A stretch of DNA of 64,000 nt from Rhizodiscina lignyota (taxonomy: Eukaryota; Ascomycota; Dothideomycetes; Aulographales; Rhizodiscinaceae): NCBI GenBank assembly GCA_010015805.1, contig ML978121.1, forward strand, positions 1,922,001-1,986,000, written 5' to 3'. How positions within the stretch are numbered: position 1 is the stretch's first letter; each line of letters opens with the position of its first letter. The notes beneath the pieces are model-generated. The model saw only the letters and a program-made list of their open reading frames with translations. It had not been told where the DNA came from and did no database searches. Of this stretch, positions 1-11,436 are shown in pieces. A program made the translations under genes and the position numbers.

Positions 1-1365
1 CATTTGCACGACATCTTATCTCTTCAAACGATCTTCAAAAAGGCTCTTCCGAGCATGGCCACATGAACTTTCAAAAGTGCAAACCGAAATACCTAGTGAA
101 CGCCTGCAGTACTGTGTGATGACCGAGGCTTATTGTGCATGATGTTGAGCTGACCTCTGGAAATTGCGCGGGATTAATCTTACCATTTACGACGGTGGCG
201 GTCCCGAGAGGACCGAAAGAGCCAGCAGTTGCGATATGCTTAATCGCTGCGAATGATATGTCATTGGTGCACTTTTTACTTCAATTGACGTTTCTTCATG
301 TCTCTCCCCAAGAGGCCCGAGACGCCTCTCGCACGAGCACGCAGGAACAGGAGTTTCGGCGGGCGGAACCGGCCCGGAAGCGGCACCGTTCGAGTTCCGA
401 CGTCTAACGCCGACTAACGGTTTCCAGATCGTCCACGACGCTTCTGTACAGAGTTTAGGGGCGTCTGATATAATACGGCCGCTAACACCGTAATATATCG
501 ATGCTACGTGGCTGTGCTTCGCATTCGTGGTCCAGCGACTGGAAGGATCGCCAAAATTTCGCGACTGCTGTGGAAGCGGTGAAGTTAATTTCCTACGCCT
601 CAGGAACTCGTGTTGGAAAGGGCATACAGACTCTATCATCTCATTACAATAGGCACGCCAATAGCACAGCCCAAGTAGCTGAGGTTGAGGTGCACAGCGT
701 CGTAAAGTACTAACTGTGCAGACCTGCGGCCGCTCGCATTACTGCGTTGCGTAAAGCAAAGCTGCCAAGAAGGGCGGCCGAAAAAAGTGTGATTGGCCGG
801 CTCGCATTAAAGAAGTGCGCGACGGACTTCTTAGAGGGCCCGTAAGGATCGCTAACGGACGATCTTTCTAAATATTACCGCCGCTGCGGAGCAGGTCCCG
901 TCGCAGGCTGCCTCAAGTGGCCGGAGGGCTGAGGCTATGCTGAAACTGCCAGCGACGCATAACCAAGTAATATCTCTCCTCTCGTCTCCTACACTTCTAC
1001 AACTCTCTTCAATCTCTCATCTCTCCAACTGCAAACCATCCTGTCCTCTGCAAGGCTTTATCTATCCACCACGCACTCAGACACGCATCACCAGGCCAAC
1101 GCGGGGAAAGCGAGAGGTGTTCTCTTCGTATTGCAACGCGGCCTCTCTACTAGCCGGCACTCTGCAGGGGTCTGATCCAGCGAGCGCTGCTGACGCGGCC
1201 TTCTCAGCCCAGCACTGGTGAGAGCCATCCCTTGGCCGACTCCCCCAAAACCTCTTCGTCGCCTGATCGAGGCATTATTCCATTTTCCCAAACATTCCCG
1301 TCGCTCTGAACTCTCCAAAACACCTCTCTGTCGACAATACCAGTGCTCGACGCACTCCGACAGCA
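1..1365. other. Upstream region of the bZIP gene
   Basis: No coding region here is supported; the open frames are short and unlike known proteins. A pyrimidine-rich tract at about 965-1040 resembles fungal promoters just upstream of transcription starts. I saw no ATG between that tract and 1366, so the leader looks AUG-free, which supports 1366 as the start of the bZIP protein. A 94-codon frame at 937-1221 begins before the tract and is probably not in the mRNA. Confidence 0.5.
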
Positions 1366-3237
1366 ATGACCGCCACCTTCTCCGCCATGGGTTTCAATAC
1401 TCAATTCCAGGGCAACCAGTGTATTGACCCGGCCGATATGGACAACTTTGTTGACTTTGGCACCATGCCTTCTCCCACTCCGTCCGGCTCGAACTCTAAA
1501 GCCCCGATGTCCCGCTCAGCGTCGACCATGACGAGCCCGACAAATACTATCGTTCCCCTCGACTTCAACGAAGAACAGGCACCCATCAAACCTAGCCACG
1601 AGTACAGTCGCTTCAAGCAACAGACTGGCCTCCCCACCGGCTCTTATCAGAGCTTGACTGGCCTTCCTCAGGAATTTGACGGCTTCAGCAACTCTGGCCT
1701 GGACCTTGGAATCGGCAGCTCGTCAATGTTTAATGGAATGGGCTCAAACAGTGGCCTGGGGATCGACGACTCGATGAACTTCGAAATGACCTCCTCGAAT
1801 GGCCTTCCTGCCTTCTTCTATCCGAACCGACCTTCCGATACCGATGACTTTATCGACCCCAGTGCTATTTCGCAAGAAGAGCAGCCACAACCTAACGTCC
1901 GCTTCTATCCTGGCATGCATCAGCAGCAGGCTGCATTGGCCAAGGCACAGCAGCAAGCACAACAGCAAAGGCAACAAATAATCCAGCAGCAACAGAAGCA
2001 ACACGGCTCGGAACAGCCAACCCGCAACCAAAGCACACGGAAATCCGTCACCCCCATCGACGCACGAACAGAAGAGACGATCGCTCGTGTTGTCAACCAG
2101 ATACGCCAGAACAGCTCCTTTGCCTCTGAGTCTGGTTCTCCTCCATCTAGTGCTCATCACATGTCGAGGTCCAGGAAGGATGAGGAGGATATGGATGAGG
2201 ATGAGCGTCTGCTCGCCAGTGAGGAAGGCAAGAAGCTGAGCAGCAAGGAGCGCCGCCAATTACGCAACAAGGTGTCAGCTCGCGCATTCCGTTCAAGGAG
2301 AAAAGGTTAGTGTTGAGCACCCTAAATATTCCGTCTGATATACTGACATTTTATAGAATACATCACCCAGCTCGAGGGTGAAGTCGCGATAAAAGTCAAT
2401 GAGGCCAATGAGCTTAAGAACGAGAACCGTGCATTGATCGAGGAGAATGCTCGCTTCCGCGAATTGACTGTCAAGCTCCTGCGACATCCCGCATTTACTC
2501 CATTCTTGGAAGACATCTCAAGGGATCCTGCCCTCTCCGACTCGTTGTCAAAGGTCACGTCCTCCATGAGCGCTTCGACATCCGCCGAGCCTACACCCTC
2601 CAACAAACATGTCAACTCCTTCTCCGCTCCCTCCCAGCAAATGCTCGATGCTCCTCAAAACAGCGACCTCCACATCGGCATGGCGACAATTCCTGAGACC
2701 CAGCTCGACTTCTCTGCTCTGAACATCAACGGTAACAACAACTGGACCATGCCCGGCATGAACGGTTTCGGCTTCCAGCAACCGCAGGTCTTCGCTGTCC
2801 TCGAGGTTCCAGAGGGACCTGCAGAGCTGCTTGACGCTAAGGCATTGGCTGGCAAGGGTGAGGAGTCGCTTATCGAGCGCTTCACACCTGTCGAAGATGC
2901 AAAGGAAGACTACCCCGTCATTGAGACCCCAACGGAATCGGAGCCAAAGGCTGTTGAGACCATCGTCGATGAGAGTGTTGAGTTTGACGAGTCTGACCCT
3001 GCTTTCGCTCTCTACGCCGATATTCCCGTCCAAACCTCATCCACAGCTGCACCTAAGGAAGAATCCTTCGTACCCATCCTCGGTCACATCACTCCAGAGA
3101 AGGCATTCGCGCGCTTCGAGCTTGTCCTCTCCGACGGCAGTGATGCTGCCGCTCTTGAGGAGCGACTTGCCTTCCTGTGTGCCCGCGCTGAGCGTTCCTT
3201 CCAACACCTTCAGGCAATGTCTGCTCAGTTTGAGTAA
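1366..3237 (+). CDS. bZIP transcription factor
   Basis: Two exons, 1366-2305 and 2357-3237, give 606 aa; the 51-nt intron (GTTAGT...TAG) splits a Glu codon inside the basic region. The bZIP domain lies at about residues 295-355. A KLSSKERRQLRNKVSARAFR basic region with the N-x7-R DNA-contact signature is followed by a leucine/asparagine zipper (ITQLEGEV...NELKNENRALIEEN). The N-terminal half is low-complexity, rich in Ser, Gln and Asn, with a conserved-looking KPSHEYSRFKQQTGLP motif and a Gln-rich run near residues 185-220. The C-terminal third is acidic and may activate transcription. It should act in the nucleus as a dimer. This is a conserved filamentous-ascomycete bZIP type; I cannot assign a named orthologue or target pathway. 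Confidence 0.93.
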
Positions 3238-4248
3238 ACATGCTTGTACTACTGGGATTTTATCGGATGATAGACTTACTTAATGCGGACACGAGTTTTC
3301 TTGCCTATGTACATTGGTGGCCATTGTACAAATAAGATGGGGGCAATGGCGATAGAGGTACGGAGTACTTTGAAACCTAGTTGCGGGAGGACAATGTACT
3401 GGCGTTATGGCAGGGTTTGATCATTTGATTACTCTATGCGGAAGCCACTGTAGAGCTTCTAGCTGTGGTATCGTACGTGGCTCCGAAAGACCACTCTGAA
3501 ATCTAAATATTGAGAAAAAGAATCAAGAATCAAGAATCAAAATTTCAAAATCGCGCTTTTTTTCAATTGTTCCGTGACATTGCTCTCCAGCTACCTTACC
3601 TGTCCTGTGTCATGTGCCCGCCCATTTTGACTGCGGAGGAGGTAAGTTAGTTCTTGGCAACCTTGAAATTTACGCGGAATTGAAGTTTTCCCACACCCAC
3701 CATTGGAGAGCTGCTCACTTCGTGTTTACTTTCTTCGCTCTTTTACCCTTTGCCAATACTTGAGATAAAGTAGAACACAAAATCCTGAGGAATCCGCGCT
3801 GGCTGCTTTTAATCGAGCAGTTTCACGCGTATCTACCAACACGATCCTCAGGACCCGCCTACGCCGCTCAATTACCTTCTCGCTCTGCTGGCAGAATAAT
3901 AAGTTTCAACAGGCGTGCTTCTGGAATTCGTCCCAGCGTACGGTTTCCAAGATCACGAACCAGCGCCCCGCTCATACGCCCGATCCTCGACGCGCATCGA
4001 ACACTGAGTCACAGAGCCAGTTCATTTCGCTCAACCCAGAGTCCCCACTCTCCTCGAATCCTAATGATCACTTGAAAAAACTCTCTCTCAGTCCAACCCT
4101 CAGAGCCTCCAGGTTCTCCAAGTCCTCATCCCGTCAGCGAAGCTTCATCCTCTTCCCAAAGCCATGGGATGCATCTTTCTCACGAAGTCTCAGGAATTTC
4201 ACAAGGATAGGCGGAAGGCTTAGGGCACCGATTGCCTGGAATCGAGCA
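3238..4248. other. Intergenic, including an open AUG-less stretch
   Basis: The first half is the bZIP 3' end and an AT-rich spacer with a short AATCAAG tandem run near 3520-3550. From 3769 to 4248 the tRNase Z frame is open (about 160 codons) but has no ATG. It encodes an Arg/Ser/Thr-rich, acid-poor sequence that looks like a mitochondrial presequence. Confidence 0.5.
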
Positions 4249-7200
4249 ATGCTCTCGCACATACAGTTTATCAGCACGCCGACGGCTGACACGCCCGGTA
4301 CGACGCTTCTCCTTTGGTTCGATAACAAGCGGTACTTGGTTGGCAATGTCGCCGAGGGCGCGCAGCGTGCTCTCACCCAGATGGGTGCGAAGATGGTGAA
4401 GACTTCAGAGATATTCATCACGGGAAGAACGGAATGGTCGAATGTGGGCGGTCTGTTGGGCATGATCTTGACCTTGGCAGATTCAATCGTTTCTGCTGCG
4501 GAATGGGTCAACGAGACGACGAGAGCGAAGAAGGCAAGAAAGGGCCAGGTGCTCACGAAAGAGGAAGAGGTGAAGCCTGTGATGAAGATTTTTGGACCAC
4601 CTAATATCACACATATGCTGGCAACGGCGAGGCGATTCATCTTCCGGAAAGGACTACCGATGTTGCCCTTTGAAATCCGAGATGAGGAACCCAAGCGCGA
4701 TGCACAAGGAGTGTGGAAGCCTACATGGGAAGACGAGAATATCAAAGTCTGGGCATTAGCAATCAAACCGGAAGCGTCAGCCCAGGACGTAACAGGTACC
4801 GGATCCAGTTCGCCGTCTGGTAGAAAGCGTAGCATCCATGAAGTCTACGGCGATGATGGTGGTACGAGCACTCCTGAGACTGAAGCCGAACGAGAAGAGA
4901 GATACAGTCAGCTACGCCATGGGGTGGTTCACTCAATGTTTAATTCAGACTGGCAACTCGATCAGCTCATCGAGCAACCGCTATCGGAGGTCAAGCTGCC
5001 AGCTACATTGTTCGTCCGCAATCACGAGACGAGACAGTTTGAAGAGTATACTGGACCACTTCCTGGCGGTGATGAAACTGTGCCGGAGGATATCAAAGTC
5101 TGGGCACGGAAGCCATGGCCCGGCGCCTTGATCCGCTCATTACCACCAACCAAACCAGCGCCGGAAGCGATATCGTATGTCTTTTGCAATCACTACCAGA
5201 GAGGTAAATTCAAACCGAAAGTGGCCACGGAACTTGGAGTGAAACAGGGGCAGATTAGAGCCTTAATCGGCGGCCAAGCGGTACAGAATTCCAAAGGCGA
5301 AACTATCACTCCCGATATGGTCCTCGAACCTGGGAAAGTAGGAGGCGGTGTGGCCGTTGTTGACCTGCCCTCGGAGGAGTACATTGCACCGTTGATCCAA
5401 CGCTCCGAATGGAAGTCGCCCGATGTCATGACCGGTGTAGGCGGATTCATTTGGATCCTTGCGCCGGGGCTGGCATCAAATCCTACTCTTCAAAATTTCA
5501 TGCGAGAGATGGGTCATCTAAATCACATCATATCCTCAAAGGACTGTTGTCCCAACGAACTAGCAATGACCTCCGCCGCAGCAGCTCAAATGAGGCTAAA
5601 CCAAGTTGATCCTTCTCGGTATCCCCTTCCTCTGTACGACAACAAAGAGCCACAACTGGCTGATGAGAGAGTGGAAGCTACAACGATAGAGCTGCCTGCA
5701 TGTGCCCAAATTGCGCACCGTGGGCAGAGCATCCGTCTGAACCCCGATTTCAGGATTTCCAAAGAAGTCACTCAACCCGTTGAGCTCGCTCCTGTGGACA
5801 AGATGCAGGTCTCTGACGCGACCCTTCAGCTAGCAAAAGAGGCATATGAGAACATTGAGGTTGACCAGGAGAGCCTTTCGGCATGGAGGTCAAAATTACC
5901 GAGTCCTGATGCCGAAGTCATTACGTTGGGGACGGGCTCAGCATTACCTTCAAAATACCGTAATGTTTCTGCGACCCTCGTTCGAGTTCCTGGATACGGT
6001 TCCTACCTCTTGGATGCTGGCGAGAATACACTCGGCCAGCTCAAACGACTCTACTCTCCGAGCGAACTTCATGAGGTCCTCAAAGACCTCCGAATGATAT
6101 GGATAAGCCATCTCCACGCCGACCATCATTTAGGCACTACAACCGTCATCAAGGCTTGGTACAATGCTAATTACCCAGACTTGCAACGAAAACCAGGCAA
6201 AGTAGACATGACGCCTGGCTTGGATTTCAATCCGGATCAGCTCACATCTGTGCGCCGACTAGCTGTTGTTTCCGACACAGGCATGCTCGACTGGCTTGCT
6301 GAGTACAGTCAAGTAGAAGATTTCGGATACAGCCATATCGCGCCGCTGTACATCTCTTCCGTCGTCATGGGCAGGGAGAATTCTAAGTTGCATTGGGCGC
6401 CATCTCTTGCCACACTGGGGTCTCTCTCAAAAATCCCTTCCTCCATTTATCCCGCATTACTGGGCCTGAAAGACATCCAAGCAGTCAGCGTCAACCATTG
6501 TCATGGTGCCAAAGCTGTTGCGTTGACGTTTGCGAATGATTTCAAAGTTAGCTATTCAGGTGACTGCCGACCGAGCAATTCGTTCGCAGCGATTGGTAGA
6601 GGTACAACAGTGTTGATCCATGAAGCTACTTTCGATGATCTGTTAGCGGGCGAGGCTCGAGCAAAACAGCACTCTACTACGAGTGAAGCGCTGGGTATCG
6701 CAGCGGCGATGAGGGCGAAGGCTTGCGTTCTGACTCATTTCAGTCAGAGATATCAGAAGATTCCTGTCATGGAAACAATAGACCCCGGTAGTGAGGCAGA
6801 CGAGGACATTGACCTGGAGCATGTGGTTCCAAGTGCGGGAGAAGGTGGACCTGAAACGGGAGAGAAGGCCATCAATGCTGATGAGGATGCGGAGATTGAG
6901 GAAATGATGATGGATGTCGAAGGAGACTTTTCGGAGTCGAGATATGCTCGCCGAAAGAAGCGTAGTTCGAAACCTCGTCCCGACGAAGAATCGCTAAAGG
7001 CTCTTAACGCCAACGCGCCGGAAAACTCAGACGCTGCAGTGCCAAGCGATGAAGGAATGGCTGGAGAAAGGAAGATCAAAGTCATGGCGAGGGACTTGAA
7101 GGTTTGCGTCGCCTTCGACCACATGAGAGTTAAAGTCGGCGACATTGCTGCACTGGAGAAGTTTACTCCCGCGTTGGTGAAGCTCTTTGAGGAGGCGGAC

Positions 7201-7431
7201 AAGGAAGAGAAACCGGAGGGCACTGAGGACGGCAAGGGGGAAGACGGGCAGGCAGAGAAGGAGCCAAAGCAGAAGAAAGGAAAAGAGAAGAAGAAGGAAA
7301 AGAAAGTGGACGCTCCCGCGCAGAACAGCCCTGCAAAGTCGAAAGGCGACAAGATGGAAGTGGAAGGTCCTCAGCCACCGCCGCAGTCTGAGCCGGCCAA
7401 CGAGCAGCAACAGGAAGAAGCAAAGGAATGA
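4249..7431 (+). CDS. TRZ1: tRNase Z, long form (tRNA 3' endonuclease)
   Basis: Single-exon protein of 1060 aa from the ATG at 4249, which gives the family-typical N-terminus MLSHIQFISTPTADTPGTTL. Long-form tRNase Z has two metallo-beta-lactamase halves. The N-terminal half is degenerate, and the C-terminal half is catalytic. Here the catalytic half begins near residue 562 (GTGSALPSKYRNVSATL) and carries the zinc motif HLHADHH at about 621-627, then NHCHGAK, SYSGDCRPS, HEATFDD and THFSQRY. The enzyme cleaves the 3' trailer from pre-tRNAs in nucleus and mitochondria. Family members also have a flexible-arm exosite in the N-terminal half. The last 80 residues or so are a Lys/Glu-rich tail, probably disordered. 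The frame stays open 480 bp upstream without an ATG, so a longer mitochondrial form is possible through a non-AUG start or an unseen upstream exon. Confidence 0.96.
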   Translation: MLSHIQFISTPTADTPGTTLLLWFDNKRYLVGNVAEGAQRALTQMGAKMVKTSEIFITGRTEWSNVGGLLGMILTLADSIVSAAEWVNETTRAKKARKGQVLTKEEEVKPVMKIFGPPNITHMLATARRFIFRKGLPMLPFEIRDEEPKRDAQGVWKPTWEDENIKVWALAIKPEASAQDVTGTGSSSPSGRKRSIHEVYGDDGGTSTPETEAEREERYSQLRHGVVHSMFNSDWQLDQLIEQPLSEVKLPATLFVRNHETRQFEEYTGPLPGGDETVPEDIKVWARKPWPGALIRSLPPTKPAPEAISYVFCNHYQRGKFKPKVATELGVKQGQIRALIGGQAVQNSKGETITPDMVLEPGKVGGGVAVVDLPSEEYIAPLIQRSEWKSPDVMTGVGGFIWILAPGLASNPTLQNFMREMGHLNHIISSKDCCPNELAMTSAAAAQMRLNQVDPSRYPLPLYDNKEPQLADERVEATTIELPACAQIAHRGQSIRLNPDFRISKEVTQPVELAPVDKMQVSDATLQLAKEAYENIEVDQESLSAWRSKLPSPDAEVITLGTGSALPSKYRNVSATLVRVPGYGSYLLDAGENTLGQLKRLYSPSELHEVLKDLRMIWISHLHADHHLGTTTVIKAWYNANYPDLQRKPGKVDMTPGLDFNPDQLTSVRRLAVVSDTGMLDWLAEYSQVEDFGYSHIAPLYISSVVMGRENSKLHWAPSLATLGSLSKIPSSIYPALLGLKDIQAVSVNHCHGAKAVALTFANDFKVSYSGDCRPSNSFAAIGRGTTVLIHEATFDDLLAGEARAKQHSTTSEALGIAAAMRAKACVLTHFSQRYQKIPVMETIDPGSEADEDIDLEHVVPSAGEGGPETGEKAINADEDAEIEEMMMDVEGDFSESRYARRKKRSSKPRPDEESLKALNANAPENSDAAVPSDEGMAGERKIKVMARDLKVCVAFDHMRVKVGDIAALEKFTPALVKLFEEADKEEKPEGTEDGKGEDGQAEKEPKQKKGKEKKKEKKVDAPAQNSPAKSKGDKMEVEGPQPPPQSEPANEQQQEEAKE

Positions 7432-8370
7432 AGGTAGATTGGTGAGGCCGCATTAGGATCAGCTCCAGACAACTCCGTCTGTGGATATCCGCGCCTACTA
7501 GAGAGTGTGAGGCATGATATAGACAGGGTAGACAAGGTGCTTCAGTTGAACCTGGATTTGCCGTCAAATACATCAATGTCGAATGCGACTTCGGTGCCTG
7601 CATATGCAGGAGAATATCGATGTGAATTAGACCTTACATTCCACCTCATCTAGTCACGTGATTCACGCTTGTAGCACGTGGTGTCAACTGTTGTCTTCAA
7701 TTGCATCAACCAATTCATCGAATTGCAGAAGCACCTTCGCATCGGTTCAATTTTGCAGAAGAGATTTGTCGCAGGGAATATCGCGACTTCCCCATTGATG
7801 ACGCAGCCACTATACGCGTTACACGCTGGTCGACGCGTTCCATTTTGGTTGGCGCGTCCGCTTACCAGCCTTCCGGGTTCTTTCTCCAACCCCTCGCCTT
7901 TCTTCTTTCTTCTTTCACCACATCTGCCTGCGTCATCGGTGGGTCGACCACCAAAAGAGTCCCGAGTCTTTGACGCTGATAAGTCATTCTTCGTCAATTT
8001 CAGAATATCTCACACAACAATTCGGACACCGGTACCTCCTCCAAGCAGGAGTAATCAACACGCGCTGCCGCGGGACCGGCCTATTGACGCGAAGATTCGA
8101 ACAAGATAAAGCGAGATTCGTGGCTAGCTTCATTGTCGTCTTGATTGGAGTAGCCTGGAGCAGGTCCGGAGAGTACAGCTGTAGAAGCTATTCACACGCT
8201 GTACACCAATAACACCTCGGAAGAGGACCGAAGTCACGGAATCCTTCACGCATCGCAACACCTTCTAGTTTGCGAAGAATTGTCAAGTCCCACGGGACTT
8301 TTGTCACTCGATCAACTTTCTTTGAAGCGTTCAAGCGATACCTGCGACCACGAACTCTCCTTGAACCGCA
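7432..8370. other. Intergenic: tRNase Z 3' end and promoter of the RNR inhibitor gene
   Basis: No convincing gene. Several overlapping short frames occur at 7650-8210 on both strands, but none resembles a known protein. Two CACGTG E-box-like hexamers lie close together near 7650-7680; their use is unknown. Confidence 0.4.
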
Positions 8371-9234
8371 ATGCCATCCGCCACCATGGCTCAGCATCGT
8401 AACAAGCGCCTCTTCCAACCTTCTATCACATCTTTCTTCGCTCATGCGGAACGAAATGGCGGAGATTTGATAGATTCATCGCAGTCCGAACAAAAGATGC
8501 CCGTCCTCCCGCCAAATGTGCAAGCAAACCTTTTGAACGTGGGCATGCGCATTCGGAAGTCAGTACCAGCAGGATATAAGAACAAGGCAGCTGACGACAT
8601 AGAGGAGGAGCGAAGGACGTTATACAACGCGCCCGTCGCTACAAGCTACAGACCAGCCGAGCTTCAACCTTTCTGTGGCATACATAAGATCGGCGGATTA
8701 GCGGCGCAGTCGGAAACGTATCAGGACATGAATATGAGCACTGATCCGGCTCTTCCAGTGGATGCACAGGCCCTGCTACCTCCGTCATCTTTCAACTCTG
8801 CTTTTAGTTCACTCTCGCAAGAGTCCTCCGTATCTACGTTATCAACCGATTCCATGCCCGCAGTGACCCCTCAATCAGCTCCCCTTTCAACGATCAATGC
8901 AAACACCAGATCACAAAAGCGACGATTTGAAGAGGACAACGACGAAAGGGAGCAGGACTGGGATGAGCGGATGGCATCGTTCGCGCCTCTTGAGCCTCCA
9001 ATCTCGCCAAGGACGCAATATCCCGTCAAGCACACATCAATGCCGAATTTCGCTGTCCTCACATCTCCTACGCTGGCAGCACGGACATACGCGCATCCGA
9101 CATCACGAGCCCGACGAAAGGACGCCAATAATCACTCTTACGTGGAGCTGGGTATGGCGGACGGTAATTTTGACTTCGAAGAAGCCGACTTCTTAAAGCC
9201 CCTGGAGGCTGATGAGATGGACATTGAGACTTAA
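8371..9234 (+). CDS. Spd1/Dif1-type ribonucleotide reductase inhibitor
   Basis: Single exon, 287 aa from 8371. A second ATG at 8386 has an almost perfect Kozak context (GCCACCATGG), so the protein may be 282 aa. Near the N-terminus KRLFQPSITSFF matches the Hug-type motif of the Spd1/Dif1 family. Residues about 47-68 (LPPNVQANLLNVGMRIRKSV) match the small-subunit/R2-contacting segment that Sml1, Dif1 and Spd1 share. These proteins restrain RNR by binding it or by controlling nuclear import of the small subunit; they are removed in S phase or after DNA damage. The rest is Ser-rich and probably disordered, with a basic patch (RSQKRRFEED) and an acidic C-terminus. The QPSITSFF stretch is also a canonical PCNA-binding PIP box. 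Confidence 0.85.
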   Translation: MPSATMAQHRNKRLFQPSITSFFAHAERNGGDLIDSSQSEQKMPVLPPNVQANLLNVGMRIRKSVPAGYKNKAADDIEEERRTLYNAPVATSYRPAELQPFCGIHKIGGLAAQSETYQDMNMSTDPALPVDAQALLPPSSFNSAFSSLSQESSVSTLSTDSMPAVTPQSAPLSTINANTRSQKRRFEEDNDEREQDWDERMASFAPLEPPISPRTQYPVKHTSMPNFAVLTSPTLAARTYAHPTSRARRKDANNHSYVELGMADGNFDFEEADFLKPLEADEMDIET

Positions 9235-9668
9235 GCATGGCGGAGCTTTCGGGATATGGGGACTTCACCTTTGTACCTCTGCTTGACACCCTTTGCTACA
9301 CTATTACTCGAGGATACCACAGAAGGCGTTAGTTTGTACATTTGTAAAATTCAGAACTTCCGTTTCGTGAACCAAAAATAGAAGCATTGCAAATCTTCTT
9401 CTGCCTTTAAAGCGGCATTTCTTTAGAGACTTTTGTAATCTGTAAAGGAACAAAGAATGAAAATAATATTACTGAAAGCGTATCTCTAAATTCCCCAACC
9501 TTTACTTCCCTTTATATGCATGCATAGCCGTACGGGTCAATTAAATATATGTGCCAAGCCCGACACCGGCTCACCGCCTATGGAGCTTGATCCTCGTCAT
9601 TGAATGAACTCGAAACATCAGCTTTTTCTCTCACTCCTCTACCACCACCACTTCAAAGCCAGCTCCTC
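9235..9668. other. Intergenic spacer
   Basis: Holds the 3' end of the RNR inhibitor gene and the promoter/leader of the sideroflexin gene. Nothing else seen. Confidence 0.4.
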
Positions 9669-10930
9669 ATGTCGGCGTCCTTACCGGGCAGCCGTGAGCT
9701 GCCCACCTCCCAGTATAACCTCTCCACATACTGGGGACGAGTGCGTCACTCCACAGACATATCAGATCCCAGGTGAGAAAGCAAAATAACATGAATTGAA
9801 TAACCTTTGGCCTCCCAGCGTGGTGAGTTACCGCGGTTACGGAGTTTGTCTTTTGCAATTGGTCATTTCCCGTATCTTTAAAGCTTGGGCTAATTGGAAT
9901 CTCAAACAGGACTCTGTTAACATCTTCGGCCGGCCTCGAACATGCGAAGCAATTGGTAACATCATATAAACGGGGTGAAACTCGAGACATGAGTCCAGAG
10001 CTATGGCAGGCGAAGAAGATAGTAGACTCCACGTTACATCCTGGTACGTTATACCCGAGCTATTCTTCGAATAGTCCTTTCTCACAGTTTGGTACAGATA
10101 CTGGAGAACCGGTGTTGCTGCCATTTCGCATGTCATGCTTCGTTATATCGAACCTGGTAGTCACAGCTGGCATGTTGACGCCTGGTCTTGGGGTAAGGAA
10201 CTCTGAGTCGTTATTTCTCCTTCTCGGTGTTCACTGACACATTCACCAGACCTGGGGAACTCTGGGATGGCAAATAACGAACCAATCCCTCAACGTTGCC
10301 ATAAACAGCGCGAATGCGAACAAATCTACTCCCCTATCAAACGCTACGCTTGTAAAATCCTACCTCCTCGCCGTCAGTGCCTCCTGCTCCGTCGCCCTTG
10401 GCCTCAACGCTGTCGTGCCCCGACTCAAACGCCTTTCGCCTACCGCACGAACTACACTCTCTCGCTTAGTTCCGTTTGCAGCTGTTGCAAGCGCGGGTGC
10501 TCTGAACGTCTTTCTCATGCGTGGGGAGGAGATACGGCGGGGCATAGACGTCTTTCCCGTGCTGTCAGAAGAAGAGAAGCAGCAGAAAGAGAAAGACGGC
10601 AGTGAGGTGCAGAGCCTGGGCAAGAGTAAAGTGGCCGCTAAGCTGGCGGTCGGCGAGACTGCGCTCAGTCGTGTGATCAACGCGACTCCTATCATGGTGA
10701 TACCGCCATTGATCCTGGTGAGACTGCAGAGGACGGAGTGGTTGAAGCAAAGGCCAAGAATGGTACTACCAATTAATTTGGGGCTCATTCTTACCACGTC
10801 AATATTTGCGTTGCCGTTGGCGCTTGCAGTCTTTCCTCAGCGACAGGCGGTGAAGGCGAGCAGTTTGGAGGCACAGTTTCATCATAAAGGTGGTGAAAAC
10901 GGGATGGTTGAGTTCAACAGAGGAATATGA
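9669..10930 (+). CDS. FSF1: Sideroflexin, mitochondrial inner-membrane amino-acid carrier
   Basis: Four exons, 9669-9772, 9910-10043, 10098-10192 and 10250-10930, give 337 aa, normal for the family. The start gives MSASLPGSRELPTSQYNLS, then the conserved YWGRVRH and ISDPRTL block. The middle has the family's STLHPDTGEPVLLPFRMS signature, which is formed only by the splice at 10043/10098; this supports the model strongly. The C-terminal half has several membrane segments, among them TARTTLSRLVPFAAVASAGAL and LPINLGLILTTSIFALPLAL. Sideroflexins carry serine and similar small amino acids into mitochondria for one-carbon metabolism; Fsf1 is the fungal member. The first intron (137 nt) is longer than the others. 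Confidence 0.95.
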
Positions 10931-11436
10931 GGTCACGATACATGAGAAATGATACCATCAAGAGGGCTAATATGGCAGAAGCACATAGACGGAGGGTTGC
11001 GCAATATGATGATTCGCAAATACCTGTACAGCTCACATTATCGCCGCATACATAGTACATTTGATAAATCACAGAGCGACTGTGCTTTCCAAGCGATGAA
11101 ACCCGTTGTCGTACAGACTAATCTGCGCCTTGACCAAAATGTAACAGATGGCCCTAGGAAAATGTGATGGCACATGCATAAGGTTGGTCCCGCGGGTTTG
11201 GATGCCCAGTGCAGGCAGCTCGCACGTGATGGCCTTCCGGGCGGCGATTCAAACCTGGAAGCTCCGAGCCCCGCGTCTGGCAGCGTAAGCTCCTTTCCAC
11301 CACGTACTCAAGGCGGAAGTGCAGCGCAAGCAACGTAACTGCAAGAAGGCGCTTCGACGACTCTGCTTGTCAAGCCTTTCGCCTCCCCTTCCAAAATCAT
11401 CCAACTGAGCTGCTTGAACTCGAACAGGTGGCCAAA
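10931..11436. other. Intergenic spacer
   Basis: Contains the sideroflexin 3' end and the promoter of the aminopeptidase gene. No gene or repeat recognised. Confidence 0.4.

Noticed and set aside
135-640. Overlapping frames on both strands at the window start
   Set aside because: No domain-like pattern, no splice context, and the strands overlap each other; treated as promoter-side noise.
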